From Actinomycetales bacterium (GTDB taxonomy: Bacteria; Actinomycetota; Actinomycetes; Nanopelagicales; Nanopelagicaceae): a stretch of DNA of 64,000 nt. The stretch lies in NCBI GenBank assembly GCA_018969355.1, contig JAGWYO010000003.1:1-64000 (forward strand), given 5' to 3'. Below are positions 47,556 through 55,774 of this stretch, in pieces. A program made the position numbers and the translations under genes. How positions within the stretch are numbered: the stretch's first letter is position 1; every line of letters begins with the position of its first letter. Below the pieces are notes generated by a model. The model saw only the letters and a program-made list of their open reading frames with translations, was not told where the DNA came from and searched no databases.

Positions 47556-47583
47556 GGAAGGCCATAAGAATAAATGGCATTCC
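47556..47583 (-). repeat. Inverted repeat (hairpin) upstream of the NlpC/P60 gene
   Basis: Arms at 47556-47565 and 47574-47583 pair over 10 positions with one mismatch, with an 8-base loop; the arm ends next to the GGAGG SD. It lies in the 75-base gap between the ABC permease stop and the TTG start. No poly-T follows, so it does not look like an intrinsic terminator; it may instead be an mRNA structure near the SD. Confidence 0.5.
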
Positions 47584-47615
47584 TTAGAAACCCGTGTGTT
47601 TAAGCGCTGGTGTCT

Positions 47616-48425
47616 CTAATTAGCTACATCACGGCGAACAAATAGGAAAGAAGCAATCGTTGCCCCGATTGCAACATAGATTCCACCAACAAGTAGCGCA
47701 TGTGAATATTCAATTCCATCAGCGACAGGTCCTACAGCTTTGCCACCAGCTGCTATGGCATTTAATTGACTACCAGGTAGCCAGTTTTGCCATGAGTTCT
47801 TAACTGCAACTAATAGATTTTCAACAATTAATAACCAAAGGACACCTATTGAAATAGAACTAATAGGAGAGCGAAGCAATAAGCCAAGCACCATCCCAAT
47901 AGTTCCAAAGCCAATGACTGAAATAATGACGTTGATAAATGTAGTGAAGATGGCCTGACGCCCATCTGATCCAAACCATAGATCAGTAGAGACATTGGCC
48001 CTTGGAGCCAAAATAACTGAAGCGCCAATACTCACAATTGCTGATAAAACAATCATGATGAATGCAAATAATTTCATAGCAATGAATTTGCCCAGCAATA
48101 TGCGTAGCCGGCCTGGTTGGCGAACTAACAAATTGCGAAGTGTTCCGTATGTGTATTCCTGGGCGGTTTGTGCAGCAAAAACACAGAGCGCAATAATTCC
48201 TAAAAACCCACCCACGCTCGTAAAGCCTTGGACTCCACCAGTTGCAAGTCCTAGTACTTCACGACTTACAACTCGACCTCTATCTGAGTTTCCTTGAGGT
48301 GAATCGATAAGGAGAAATAAGAGTGAAGAAAAAAGCGCGCTGAAGAAAACAACTGCGCCCATGGTGCCAAAAAACAGGGTAGGACGGCGGAGTTTGCGTA
48401 GTTCAGCAAAAGCTACATTCCACAT
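47616..48425 (-). CDS. ABC-2 type transporter permease
   Basis: 269 residues with six hydrophobic segments. It opens with VAFAELRKLRRPTLFFGT, typical of ABC-2 permeases coupled to a DrrA/CcmA-type ATPase, and contains AQEYTYGTLRNLLVRQPGRLRIL (split here), another hallmark of this group. Its start shares one base with the ATPase stop. Substrate unknown. Confidence 0.85.
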   Translation of the reverse strand: MWNVAFAELRKLRRPTLFFGTMGAVVFFSALFSSLLFLLIDSPQGNSDRGRVVSREVLGLATGGVQGFTSVGGFLGIIALCVFAAQTAQEYTYGTLRNLLVRQPGRLRILLGKFIAMKLFAFIMIVLSAIVSIGASVILAPRANVSTDLWFGSDGRQAIFTTFINVIISVIGFGTIGMVLGLLLRSPISSISIGVLWLLIVENLLVAVKNSWQNWLPGSQLNAIAAGGKAVGPVADGIEYSHALLVGGIYVAIGATIASFLFVRRDVAN

Positions 48426-49330
48426 TATTTCTCACCTGTAATTTCAAAGAAAGTTTCTTCTAAGTTCGGTAACTGCGGAGTGATTTGCGACAAGGTAATT
48501 CCTGCACTAAAGGCTGCGCGATTAAACTCGACAGCCCATTCGGCAGGTCCCTGCACATGTACTGCTCCATCACGGATTGTTGCATGGTGGCCAGCTTTTT
48601 CAGCAATTGCCAATAACAAAACTAACTCATTCTCCTTTGCGCTTTTAGCGATTATGACTGGCTGTTGGCTCAGCATCAAATCACTCATTTTTCCTGTGAA
48701 TACAACCTCACCTTTGCGAAGCATGATTAAGTAATCACTAATTAACTCCAGCTCTGAGAGCAAGTGCGAGGAGACAAATACAGATGTTCCATTATTGGCC
48801 AGAGAGCGCAGTAATGCGCGGACTTCTTGAATTCCCTCGGGATCCAAGCCGTTGGTAGGTTCATCGAGCATGAGTAATTGTGGGTTTGGCAATAATGCAG
48901 CAGCAATACCTAATCGCTGTTTCATACCTAAGGAATAAGTCTTGAACTTAGATTTTCCGCGATCTGCCAAACCAACTTGTTCTAGTAATCTTTGAACGCG
49001 ATCAGTTGAAAATCCGCCCAAAGTTGCTAAAACATTCAAATTCTCTTTTCCACTTAACGCTGGATAAAATGCTGGTCCTTCAATCATGGCACCAACTCGA
49101 GGCAGATACTTCTCTGGATGCTTAATTGATTCGCCCAAGATTTCACCGGTGCCACCGCTTGGAGTAATGAGACCTAAAAGCATTCGCATCGTCGTTGTTT
49201 TGCCCGATCCGTTTGGCCCGACAAAGCCACAGATTGTGCCCAATGGAACTTCGAATGTGGCATGAGAAACCGCTACTTGCTCGCCATATTTCTTACTCAG
49301 ATCAGTAACTGAGATTGCGGTATTGGACAT
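48425..49330 (-). CDS. ABC transporter ATP-binding protein
   Basis: 301 residues. Walker A GPNGSGKTTTMRMLLG (about residue 37), signature YSLGMKQRLGIA (about residue 135), Walker B LLMLDEPTNGLDP and the switch His in VFVSSHLLSE. The C-terminal 80 residues form an extra domain typical of DrrA-type export ATPases. Makes an exporter with the following permease. An AGGA lies before the ATG. Confidence 0.93.
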   Translation of the reverse strand: MSNTAISVTDLSKKYGEQVAVSHATFEVPLGTICGFVGPNGSGKTTTMRMLLGLITPSGGTGEILGESIKHPEKYLPRVGAMIEGPAFYPALSGKENLNVLATLGGFSTDRVQRLLEQVGLADRGKSKFKTYSLGMKQRLGIAAALLPNPQLLMLDEPTNGLDPEGIQEVRALLRSLANNGTSVFVSSHLLSELELISDYLIMLRKGEVVFTGKMSDLMLSQQPVIIAKSAKENELVLLLAIAEKAGHHATIRDGAVHVQGPAEWAVEFNRAAFSAGITLSQITPQLPNLEETFFEITGEK

Positions 49331-49438
49331 AGGTGTAATCCTGCCACAAATTAATAAGTTATGGTGAATGTGTTAAAGATTAAGAGGTATGAGCGGTAAA
49401 TACAACAATCATTACTTCTTTAAGCAATCTCTAAGTAT

Positions 49439-50308
49439 CTAAGCGCTCAGTTGAGCAGCAACAAGCACAACTGATAATAAACTCAAATAAGTGATAGACC
49501 ACTGAAAAATCTTTGCGGCAGTCTTACCATAGTTTTCAGATCCTTCTTTAAGTGCAAAAAGTTCCCGTGCAAAAACAAGTCCTAGTATCACTGTTACAAC
49601 CATTGACCACACAGGCAGTTGGGCAGAGACAATCAGCCAGATTGAACAGGCGATCATCAGTATGGTGTGAAACCACATTTGCCTGTGGACTCGGACTTTA
49701 GGTGCAACAACGGGAAGCATTGGAATACCTGCCGCTGAATAATCCTCCTTGTATTTAATAGCAAGCGCCCAGAAATGGGGTGGGGTCCAGAAGAAAATCA
49801 CCATAAAAAATGCAAGTGCAGTCATTGAGAGGGAATTAGTGACAGCAGCCCAACCAATAAAGACTGGCATACATCCTGCCGCTCCACCCCAAACAATATT
49901 TTGGGAGGTTCTGCGCTTAAGCGCTATTGTGTAAACAAAAACATAAAAAGCTATTGCAAGCAGAGATAGTAGAGTTGCAAGTGGAGTTGTGAAAACCCAA
50001 AACACCATTAATGAAATAGCTCCAATTAATGTTGCAAAGATAGCCGCATGAGTTTTGCTAATCACTCCAGTAACTATTGGACGCTTTGATGTTCGTGCCA
50101 TCAACTTGTCAATGTCACTTTCAATCACCATATTAAAAGCATTTGCACTTCCAGCAGATAACGTACCTGCCACTACTGTTGCAATAGTTAGCGAAAATGA
50201 TGGAAGACCCTTGGCAGCTAAAACCATGGCCGGCAATGTAGAGACTAGGAGAAGTTCAACTACCCGAAGCTTCATCAGATCCACGTATCCGCGCATAGTT
50301 GTGCTCAC
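49439..50308 (-). CDS. ctaB: Protoheme IX farnesyltransferase (heme O synthase)
   Basis: Makes heme O for the aa3-type oxidase encoded 10 kb away. 289 residues, about eight or nine helices. NAFNMVIESDIDKLMARTSKRP (in parts NMVIESDID and RTSKRP) is the UbiA-family Asp motif with the CtaB-specific pattern, and PPHFWALAIKYKEDYSAAGIPMLPVV is also specific. The start is GTG at 50308, 6 bases after TAATCT; the internal ATG five codons on is an alternative. Confidence 0.96.
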   Translation of the reverse strand: MSTTMRGYVDLMKLRVVELLLVSTLPAMVLAAKGLPSFSLTIATVVAGTLSAGSANAFNMVIESDIDKLMARTSKRPIVTGVISKTHAAIFATLIGAISLMVFWVFTTPLATLLSLLAIAFYVFVYTIALKRRTSQNIVWGGAAGCMPVFIGWAAVTNSLSMTALAFFMVIFFWTPPHFWALAIKYKEDYSAAGIPMLPVVAPKVRVHRQMWFHTILMIACSIWLIVSAQLPVWSMVVTVILGLVFARELFALKEGSENYGKTAAKIFQWSITYLSLLSVVLVAAQLSA

Positions 50309-50320
50309 TGCCTTAGATTA
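50309..50320 (-). promoter_or_regulatory. Leaderless-type promoter of ctaB
   Basis: TAATCT (minus strand) at 50315-50320, 6 bases (AAGGCA), then GTG at 50308. Confidence 0.6.
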
Positions 50321-50368
50321 CTCAGCATCCTCGTGCATTGTTCCCAGTTTCTTCTCAGGCAAAAGGGC

Positions 50369-50397
50369 TACTTTGTGGCTAACGAAAGGATTACACC
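50369..50397 (+). promoter_or_regulatory. Promoter and SD of the acidic-tail membrane protein
   Basis: TACTTT at 50369-50374 is a plausible -10. GAAAGGA at 50384-50390 stands 7 bases before the ATG at 50398, one of the clearer SD sequences in the window. Confidence 0.45.
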
Positions 50398-50835
50398 ATG
50401 ACGCCTAATCAAAAGCCTGAATGGTTCCAGATAGCCGATGCAGATAACGCTGCATCCACACGCAAGATATCTAAAGGACTTCCGATTATGGCTCTGGTTG
50501 TGGCGGCAGCGATTATCGGAGTTGGCGCAATATTTGCCCAACCACAAGAACAGGCACCGGCCAATGCAACTGAGACTGTTGCACCAGCAGTTGCTGATAC
50601 AAATCAAACTTCTGCAGAATCTGAATCTGTAGCTCCAGCACTAAGCGATGCACCTGCTGTGACTTCTGCAAAAAAGGAACCAACAACTCCAGTTACTTCA
50701 GAACCAGTTGCGCCAAAACCACTAGATCCTGCTGGTGTTGCCAATCCGCTCGCAAAGAAACCTAAAGGTGGCGAACATGAGGGCCGCGAGCATGGTGAAC
50801 ATGAAGGCGGCGAAAATCAAGGCGATGACGACTAA
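50398..50835 (+). CDS. Single-pass membrane protein with Pro/Ala linker and His/Glu-rich tail
   Basis: 145 residues. A short cytoplasmic N-terminus (about 1-30, WFQIADADNAASTRKI), one transmembrane helix (about 30-50, LPIMALVVAAAIIGVGAIF), a long Ala/Pro/Thr/Glu linker with no predicted fold, then the tail KGGEHEGREHGEHEGGEN ending in DDD. The tail has three His spaced among Glu, a possible low-affinity metal site. No family is recognised. Transcribed divergently from ctaB and lying before a secreted propeller gene; whether it concerns copper or other metals is speculation. Confidence 0.7.
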   Translation: MTPNQKPEWFQIADADNAASTRKISKGLPIMALVVAAAIIGVGAIFAQPQEQAPANATETVAPAVADTNQTSAESESVAPALSDAPAVTSAKKEPTTPVTSEPVAPKPLDPAGVANPLAKKPKGGEHEGREHGEHEGGENQGDDD

Positions 50836-50846
50836 GTAATTTCCAT

Positions 50847-50858
50847 TACAGTTGGGGC
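50847..50858 (+). promoter_or_regulatory. Leaderless-type promoter of the YVTN propeller gene
   Basis: TACAGT at 50847-50852, 6 bases (TGGGGC), then ATG at 50859; no SD. Confidence 0.55.
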
Positions 50859-51938
50859 ATGCGCCGTAACTGTCTAGCATTCTTGTTACTAGTTTCACTC
50901 TTTGTCGTAGCGCCAGAGGCACAAAGTGAAGTCATTTCTGCAAATACAAAGTTGACGCTTATAAAGACAATTACTGGTGCCATCTCACCTAAGTCAGTCA
51001 GATCCTCTGGCAATGGTTTAGTTAGTGCTCACAACATGATGTACAACCACAGTGTCACCATTTACGATGCGAATACCTTTGTACTTCTTAAGACAATTCC
51101 CGACAGTGTTGAGCTCTCTAAATTTGGTTATTCAAAATACTCCACCATGTATAAAGGAGCACCTGTTGAAGGTGCATATTCACCAGATAAAAAGTATCTA
51201 TATGTAACTAACTACGCAATGTATGGAAAGGGTTATAGCCGAGAAGGTCATGACACCTGCTCACCTGCATCTGGTTACGATACAAGCTTTCTCTATCGCA
51301 TCAACCTCTCCAATTACGAAATAGATAATATTTATCCCGTAGGTTCTGTACCAAAAGTTGTTGAGGTAACCCCTGATAACAAATATGTTCTTGTTTCTAA
51401 CTGGTGCTCATATGACCTTAAAGTCATATCTATAGCCTCTCAAAAAGTAGTCAAGACACTCAGGATTGGGCGCTATCCACGTGGCATTGCAGTGAGTAAT
51501 GATTCCAAACACGCTTATGTTGCAGAAATGGGTGGCAACCGAATCCATGTAATCAATTTGGATGATTTCTCTGTTTCTTATATTCCTATAGGAAGCAATC
51601 CCCGTGCAATTGTTTTATCTGCCGACAATTCAATGTTGTATGCGACCATGAATGCTTCGGGCAGAGTTGCTTCGTGGGATCTTCTCACTAATAAGGCTGG
51701 TAAATCAGTCAAAACTGGAGAAGCTGCACGAAGCCTTGCAATTTCCAGTGACGGCACCGCTCTCTTTGTGGTTAATTTTGTTAGTGACACTGTGTCAAAG
51801 GTGCGCACCAGCGACATGACGGTATTACAAACTGTGAAAGTGTGTAACGAACCGATTGGTATCACTTATGACTCCCCAACTTCACGGACGTGGGTTGCCT
51901 GTTATGGGGGCGCTATAAAAATATTTGATAATAGATAA
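50859..51938 (+). CDS. Secreted YVTN-type beta-propeller protein
   Basis: 359 residues. Signal peptide about residues 1-24 (LAFLLLVSLFVVAPEAQS). At least six propeller blades are readable through repeats such as YSPDKKYLYVTNYA, VTPDNKYVLVSNWC, VSNDSKHAYVAEMG, LSADNSMLYATMNA and ISSDGTALFVVNFV, spaced 40-45 residues apart, the YVTN family pattern. One pair of cysteines (DTCSP, NWCSYD) and another (VKVCNEP, VACYG) could form disulfides. Function unknown; such proteins are often surface ligand-binding or electron-transfer accessories. The stop codon touches the dacB stop. Confidence 0.85.
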   Translation: MRRNCLAFLLLVSLFVVAPEAQSEVISANTKLTLIKTITGAISPKSVRSSGNGLVSAHNMMYNHSVTIYDANTFVLLKTIPDSVELSKFGYSKYSTMYKGAPVEGAYSPDKKYLYVTNYAMYGKGYSREGHDTCSPASGYDTSFLYRINLSNYEIDNIYPVGSVPKVVEVTPDNKYVLVSNWCSYDLKVISIASQKVVKTLRIGRYPRGIAVSNDSKHAYVAEMGGNRIHVINLDDFSVSYIPIGSNPRAIVLSADNSMLYATMNASGRVASWDLLTNKAGKSVKTGEAARSLAISSDGTALFVVNFVSDTVSKVRTSDMTVLQTVKVCNEPIGITYDSPTSRTWVACYGGAIKIFDNR

Positions 51939-53114
51939 CTAAGGTGCCGCTGGAGCTGCTGAGATTTCTGTGGGAATGTTTGGCGCAGCGATTCTCCCAA
52001 GTAATCTGTCAATTGCAGCGCGTGCCTTGGCATTTGATTTAGTTCCTCTAGAAATTTCATCGGCTAAGGTGACGAAAATGTACTCACGATCTGTTGATTG
52101 CACATAGCCCGCTAAGGTCACTGTTCCATTTAATGTTCCAGTTTTGGCACGCACTAATCCGACTGCACTCGGTGCTGTAGTTAAAAATCGCGAACGTAAA
52201 GTTCCAGATACTCCTCCAATGGGAAGGCAATCATATAGAAGTGCATACTTTGGATCTTTACGGAGTTGATAGAGCAGTTGACCCATCATGCTGGCAGTTA
52301 TGCGATTTTCTTTTGACAGTCCACTTGCATCTTTAGTAACTAATTTGCTGGGATCAATGCCATGTTCCAGCAGTAGAGCAGCAAATATTTCAGACACACC
52401 TTTATCACTAAAAGAATTCCCAGCTGCTCGCGCTGACAATCGAGCCAATCGTTCGGCTAGATTATTTTCACTCCATAGCAGCGTGTAATTTAAGATTTCA
52501 GAGAGCAAGGGAGATTGATCTCCGACTATAAATTCATTTGCATTTAGTAATGCCTCATCACTTTTTACCTCTTTCATAATTGGCTTAAAACCACGCTTTG
52601 CCCAAAAAACTTTTAAGTTGGTGACGTCTTGAGAATACAAACCAGAGTATAAAACTGTGATTCCTTTTAGTGACCCTTGATTACTTTTTTTAACTGCGGT
52701 CAAAGAGTTAAAGGCCATATATGGTAAGGAAGCCCGACCCATCTTTCTGGCAACGGTGTGGTTCAAACTAATCCAAGGATCGTAACTACCCTGTATGACT
52801 ATAGTTCTTGGCTCTATGCCCGAAGATATATTCGTGGTAAAACGTGAATGCATATCTAAATATTTGATTGTGACTGCCCCAGAAAAAATCTTCATAATTG
52901 ACGCTGGTTTGCGCTGTGAATTTGAGTTCTTCTCATAAATTACTTCACCCGTAGTGCCATCAATCAAAATCATCGCAGGGTTTGAAAGAGATGGCTGATT
53001 TAAAAGTTCTTCAAAAGCGGCAGGAATAGAAGCTGCTGAGAGCACCGCACTCGCAGGTGCTGCAGTTAAAACTGTAGCGAGTGCAAGTAGAAATATGAAT
53101 CGGCGAGAGCGCAT
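51939..53114 (-). CDS. dacB: D-alanyl-D-alanine carboxypeptidase / endopeptidase (PBP4, S13)
   Basis: Trims and cleaves peptidoglycan peptides outside the membrane. 391 residues with a signal peptide (FIFLLALATVLTAAPASA). Active-site triad of the S13 family: SxxK in RKPASIMKIFSG (about residue 70), SxN as SENNLAERLA (about residue 235), KTG in VRAKTGTLNGTVTLAGYV. GTTGEVIYEKNSNSQRKP precedes the serine, as usual. 7 bases after the small membrane protein gene. Confidence 0.94.
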   Translation of the reverse strand: MRSRRFIFLLALATVLTAAPASAVLSAASIPAAFEELLNQPSLSNPAMILIDGTTGEVIYEKNSNSQRKPASIMKIFSGAVTIKYLDMHSRFTTNISSGIEPRTIVIQGSYDPWISLNHTVARKMGRASLPYMAFNSLTAVKKSNQGSLKGITVLYSGLYSQDVTNLKVFWAKRGFKPIMKEVKSDEALLNANEFIVGDQSPLLSEILNYTLLWSENNLAERLARLSARAAGNSFSDKGVSEIFAALLLEHGIDPSKLVTKDASGLSKENRITASMMGQLLYQLRKDPKYALLYDCLPIGGVSGTLRSRFLTTAPSAVGLVRAKTGTLNGTVTLAGYVQSTDREYIFVTLADEISRGTKSNAKARAAIDRLLGRIAAPNIPTEISAAPAAP

Positions 53115-53121
53115 CTACCTG

Positions 53122-53472
53122 TCAGTGCCAGAGTGAAGCTATGAGTATGTTCGTAGTTGTCAAACCAATGAGAAGTAACCACGTGTTTTGAGCCAATACC
53201 GGCTTCTTCATATTCTTATAACCGAGAACAAGGATAGTGATGAGAATCAAAAGCTTGATTCCTACTTTTGTGTGATTAAGAACTTCATCTGGGTGCACAG
53301 TGCCCCACATGCCCACCATTGCAAGGCCTGCAATAAGTGCTGTTAGGCCCGCGTGGACGATCCCTGGGTTAAATTTACGAGGGTTTCTATTCCATTGGTG
53401 TAGCAACAAAGAAAGCATTGCAATCACGCAAAGAATATGGACTATATAGAGGACTGTATTGATAGCTGACAT
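53122..53472 (-). CDS. Small four-helix membrane protein of unknown function
   Basis: 116 residues, four hydrophobic helices (about 6-24, 37-57, 70-87, 94-113). His residues lie at the helix edges (positions 12, 25, 40, 60, 67 and 116), which would allow heme or metal binding, but no family is recognised. It is co-directional with dacB 7 bases away and has a leaderless promoter overlapping that of the RNA methylase gene on the other strand. Confidence 0.7.
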   Translation of the reverse strand: MSAINTVLYIVHILCVIAMLSLLLHQWNRNPRKFNPGIVHAGLTALIAGLAMVGMWGTVHPDEVLNHTKVGIKLLILITILVLGYKNMKKPVLAQNTWLLLIGLTTTNILIASLWH

Positions 53473-53494
53473 GTATTCAGTTTAGAGTGCCTAC
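53473..53494. promoter_or_regulatory. Back-to-back overlapping leaderless promoters in a 22-base gap
   Basis: Plus strand TAGAGT at 53483-53488 is 6 bases before the ATG at 53495; minus strand TAAACT at 53479-53484 is 6 bases before the ATG at 53472. The two hexamers share 53483-53484. Neither gene has an SD. Confidence 0.65.
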
Positions 53495-54142
53495 ATGTCT
53501 AATCCAACTACCCCAGCCTCAATTGGCCCGGGTGAATTTTTCCCAGTAGTCGGTGTTGGGCCTCATGAAAAACCATGGCCAGATGGGCCTCACTATGATC
53601 CAGAGCTATTACTCAACGGGGATCGTAGAAATGTTTTAGATGGCTATAGATATTGGACCGTAGAAGCAATCGTCGCCGATCTTGATTCAAAGCGGCACAA
53701 ACTACAGATTGCTATTGAAAATTGGCAACATGATTTAAATATTGGCTCAATTGTTCGAACAGCTAATGCCTTCAACGTCTCCGGAGTTCACATCATTGGC
53801 AAACGTGATTGGAATAAGCGCGGTGCGATGGTGACAGATAGGTACTTAACCGTCCATCATCATCCAACGATTGAAGATTTTGCACACTGGTGCAAAGAAA
53901 ATGACCTACCAATTATTGGAATAGATAACGTTCCTGGATCTAAGCAGTTGGAATCTGCGCAATTACCTGAGAAATGTGTGCTCCTTTTTGGCCAAGAAGG
54001 TGCAGGAATGTCAGATGAAGGAATTGCAGTGTGTGAAACGCTCTATGAAATCAATCAATATGGTTCAACTAGATCTATGAATGCATCTGCTGCAGGGGCA
54101 ATTGCTATGTATCACTGGGCATTGCAGCACTTACGGCAATGA
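53495..54142 (+). CDS. SpoU/TrmH family RNA methyltransferase
   Basis: SAM-dependent 2'-O-methyltransferase of tRNA or rRNA with a SPOUT knot. 215 residues. NWQHDLNIGSIVRTANAF (motif 1, with Asn/Arg), VLLFGQEGAGMSDEGI (motif 2), and IPQYGSTRSMNASAAGAIAMY-like motif 3 (seen as INQYGSTRSMNASAAGAI) are all present. The N-terminal about 65 residues precede the fold. The substrate RNA is not predictable. It overlaps the MFS gene by 4 bases. Confidence 0.92.
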   Translation: MSNPTTPASIGPGEFFPVVGVGPHEKPWPDGPHYDPELLLNGDRRNVLDGYRYWTVEAIVADLDSKRHKLQIAIENWQHDLNIGSIVRTANAFNVSGVHIIGKRDWNKRGAMVTDRYLTVHHHPTIEDFAHWCKENDLPIIGIDNVPGSKQLESAQLPEKCVLLFGQEGAGMSDEGIAVCETLYEINQYGSTRSMNASAAGAIAMYHWALQHLRQ

Positions 54143-55305
54143 AGAGAATCTGGCTAACGCGCAATTTAATATTGCTGACCATGGTTTCACTTGCTCAAGA
54201 TGCAGCCAGTGAACTTCTTTATCCACTCCTTCCAATTTTGCTCACTGGTGTGATTGGGGCAGCTCCTTTAGCATTGGGCCTAATCGAGGGGTGCGCCGAA
54301 GCTGCAGCAGGATTTACCAAGTTGATAAGCGGCAAATCCAGCGATCACTTAGGGCGAAAGCCTTTTGTTATTTCTGGATACACATTGGCTGGTGTTGGCA
54401 AGGCGTTGGTAGTAATCGCTACAACTTGGCCACTTGTCTTTCTTGGTCGAGTTACAGATCGCATTGGTAAAGGTATGCGCGGTGCACCACGTGATGCCTT
54501 AATCGCTGATTCAGTAGACAAAGCCCACCTCGGTAAGGCTTTTGGCTTTCATCGCACTGGTGACAATATTGGTGCGGTAATAGGCCCAGGTATTGCACTT
54601 TTTGGCTTAGCAATGCTCGATGGTGATGTACGTGCAGTTGCAATGTGGGCATTGATTCCAGCAATAATTTCTGGCTTACTCACCTTGTTTATAAAAGAAA
54701 ACTTTATAAAACCAATAAAAGTCGAAGTTAAAGTACATATAAAACATCCTCCTTTGCCAGCGGCGCTGAAGAAGTCGATTACACTTTTAGTTTTAATCCA
54801 GTTAACTAATATTCCTGATGTGTTGTTACTTCTGCGCCTACACGACATTGGATTCTCTACTCAAGCTGTTGTTCTCTCATATATGCTCTTTAGTGCAGTA
54901 ACGGTGTTAGCGGCTTATCCAGGTGGTGCTATCGCTGACACATTCTCACCAAGAATTGTCTATTCTGTTGGCTTAGTGGCATTTGCTGCGGCCTATGCAA
55001 CCTTAGGGTTAACGCATAATCACAGCGTTGCACTCATTGCTTTAGCACTGTATGGATTATTTCCAGCACTTACTGATGGGGTGGGCAAAGCGTGGATCGC
55101 TGGATTGAGTGAAGCATCTCATCGAGGTCGTGCTCAAGGTGTTTATCAAGCATCGATGAACTTTGCCATCTTGGGGGCTGGCATTTGGGGTGGTGCGATG
55201 TGGAGTAAAGGAGAAATTCAGTGGCCACTCATTATCGCTGCCTTTGGCGCACTTATGGGTGCGATAGTTCTTGCAACAGGCCATCTACGGCGCGCTCGAT
55301 CATAA
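54139..55305 (+). CDS. MFS transporter
   Basis: 388 residues, about 12 hydrophobic helices. The first-half MFS loop is seen as GKSSDHLGRKPFVISGY, and DRIGKGMRGAPRDALIADSV after helix 4 is typical of a family of multidrug/unknown MFS carriers in actinobacteria. Its 3' end overlaps the phosphatase gene on the other strand by 53 bases. Substrate unknown. Confidence 0.88.
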   Translation: MKRIWLTRNLILLTMVSLAQDAASELLYPLLPILLTGVIGAAPLALGLIEGCAEAAAGFTKLISGKSSDHLGRKPFVISGYTLAGVGKALVVIATTWPLVFLGRVTDRIGKGMRGAPRDALIADSVDKAHLGKAFGFHRTGDNIGAVIGPGIALFGLAMLDGDVRAVAMWALIPAIISGLLTLFIKENFIKPIKVEVKVHIKHPPLPAALKKSITLLVLIQLTNIPDVLLLLRLHDIGFSTQAVVLSYMLFSAVTVLAAYPGGAIADTFSPRIVYSVGLVAFAAAYATLGLTHNHSVALIALALYGLFPALTDGVGKAWIAGLSEASHRGRAQGVYQASMNFAILGAGIWGGAMWSKGEIQWPLIIAAFGALMGAIVLATGHLRRARS

Positions 55306-55774
55306 CGAGGGTCTCTTCATAGACTTCACTGGATTGGTTATATGGATCTGGGACCTCTAATGCAAAGAATTGTGCTGAAGCAGGATCAATGTGCGATAAG
55401 GCTGGATCAAAGGAGCGTAAATAGCAAACTTTGCCCCGAGAATCATTATCTGGCGCAAGTTCTATTACCTTTCTAAAATTCTGTGAATCCATGACTAGAA
55501 TTAAATCTGCTTCAAAGAAATCATTGGACTTAAAATCGCGCGCGGAGTGAGAGTACTTGTATCCAGCTTTTTCCCAGGTTTTCTGGGAAGTTGGGTGTGC
55601 ACCTTGACCAATATGCCACGCACTTGTTCCAGAGCTATCAACAATAATCTTGGGTTTAATCCAATTAGCGGCGCGATTAGATAAAACAGCTGCGGCCATT
55701 GGTGAGCGACAGATATTTCCCAAACAAACCATCGTTATACGGATCTGGGGCAGGGACTTTAGATGCTCAATCAA
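55253..55774 (-). CDS. Low-molecular-weight protein-tyrosine phosphatase
   Basis: 173 residues. The CX5R(S) phosphate loop is VCLGNICRSP (about residue 17); the general-acid Asp is in VPDPYNQS (about residue 135). The start is TTG at 55774 overlapping the TPR stop (TTGA); the internal Met 15 would leave only one residue before the phosphate loop. May regulate capsule or signalling tyrosine kinases, though none is in the window. Confidence 0.9.
   Translation of the reverse strand: MIEHLKSLPQIRITMVCLGNICRSPMAAAVLSNRAANWIKPKIIVDSSGTSAWHIGQGAHPTSQKTWEKAGYKYSHSARDFKSNDFFEADLILVMDSQNFRKVIELAPDNDSRGKVCYLRSFDPALSHIDPASAQFFALEVPDPYNQSSEVYEETLVMIERAVDGLLQELSHP

Noticed and set aside
47541-47615. ydaO-type c-di-AMP riboswitch before an NlpC/P60 gene
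   Set aside because: Such riboswitches do precede cell-wall hydrolases, but the gap is only 75 bases and lacks the conserved core as I remember it.
49331-49438. Two tiny plus-strand open frames (12 and 17 codons) in the 108-base gap between ctaB and the ABC ATPase gene
   Set aside because: Too short and without family support; the gap more likely holds the ABC promoter. Nothing else was seen in it.
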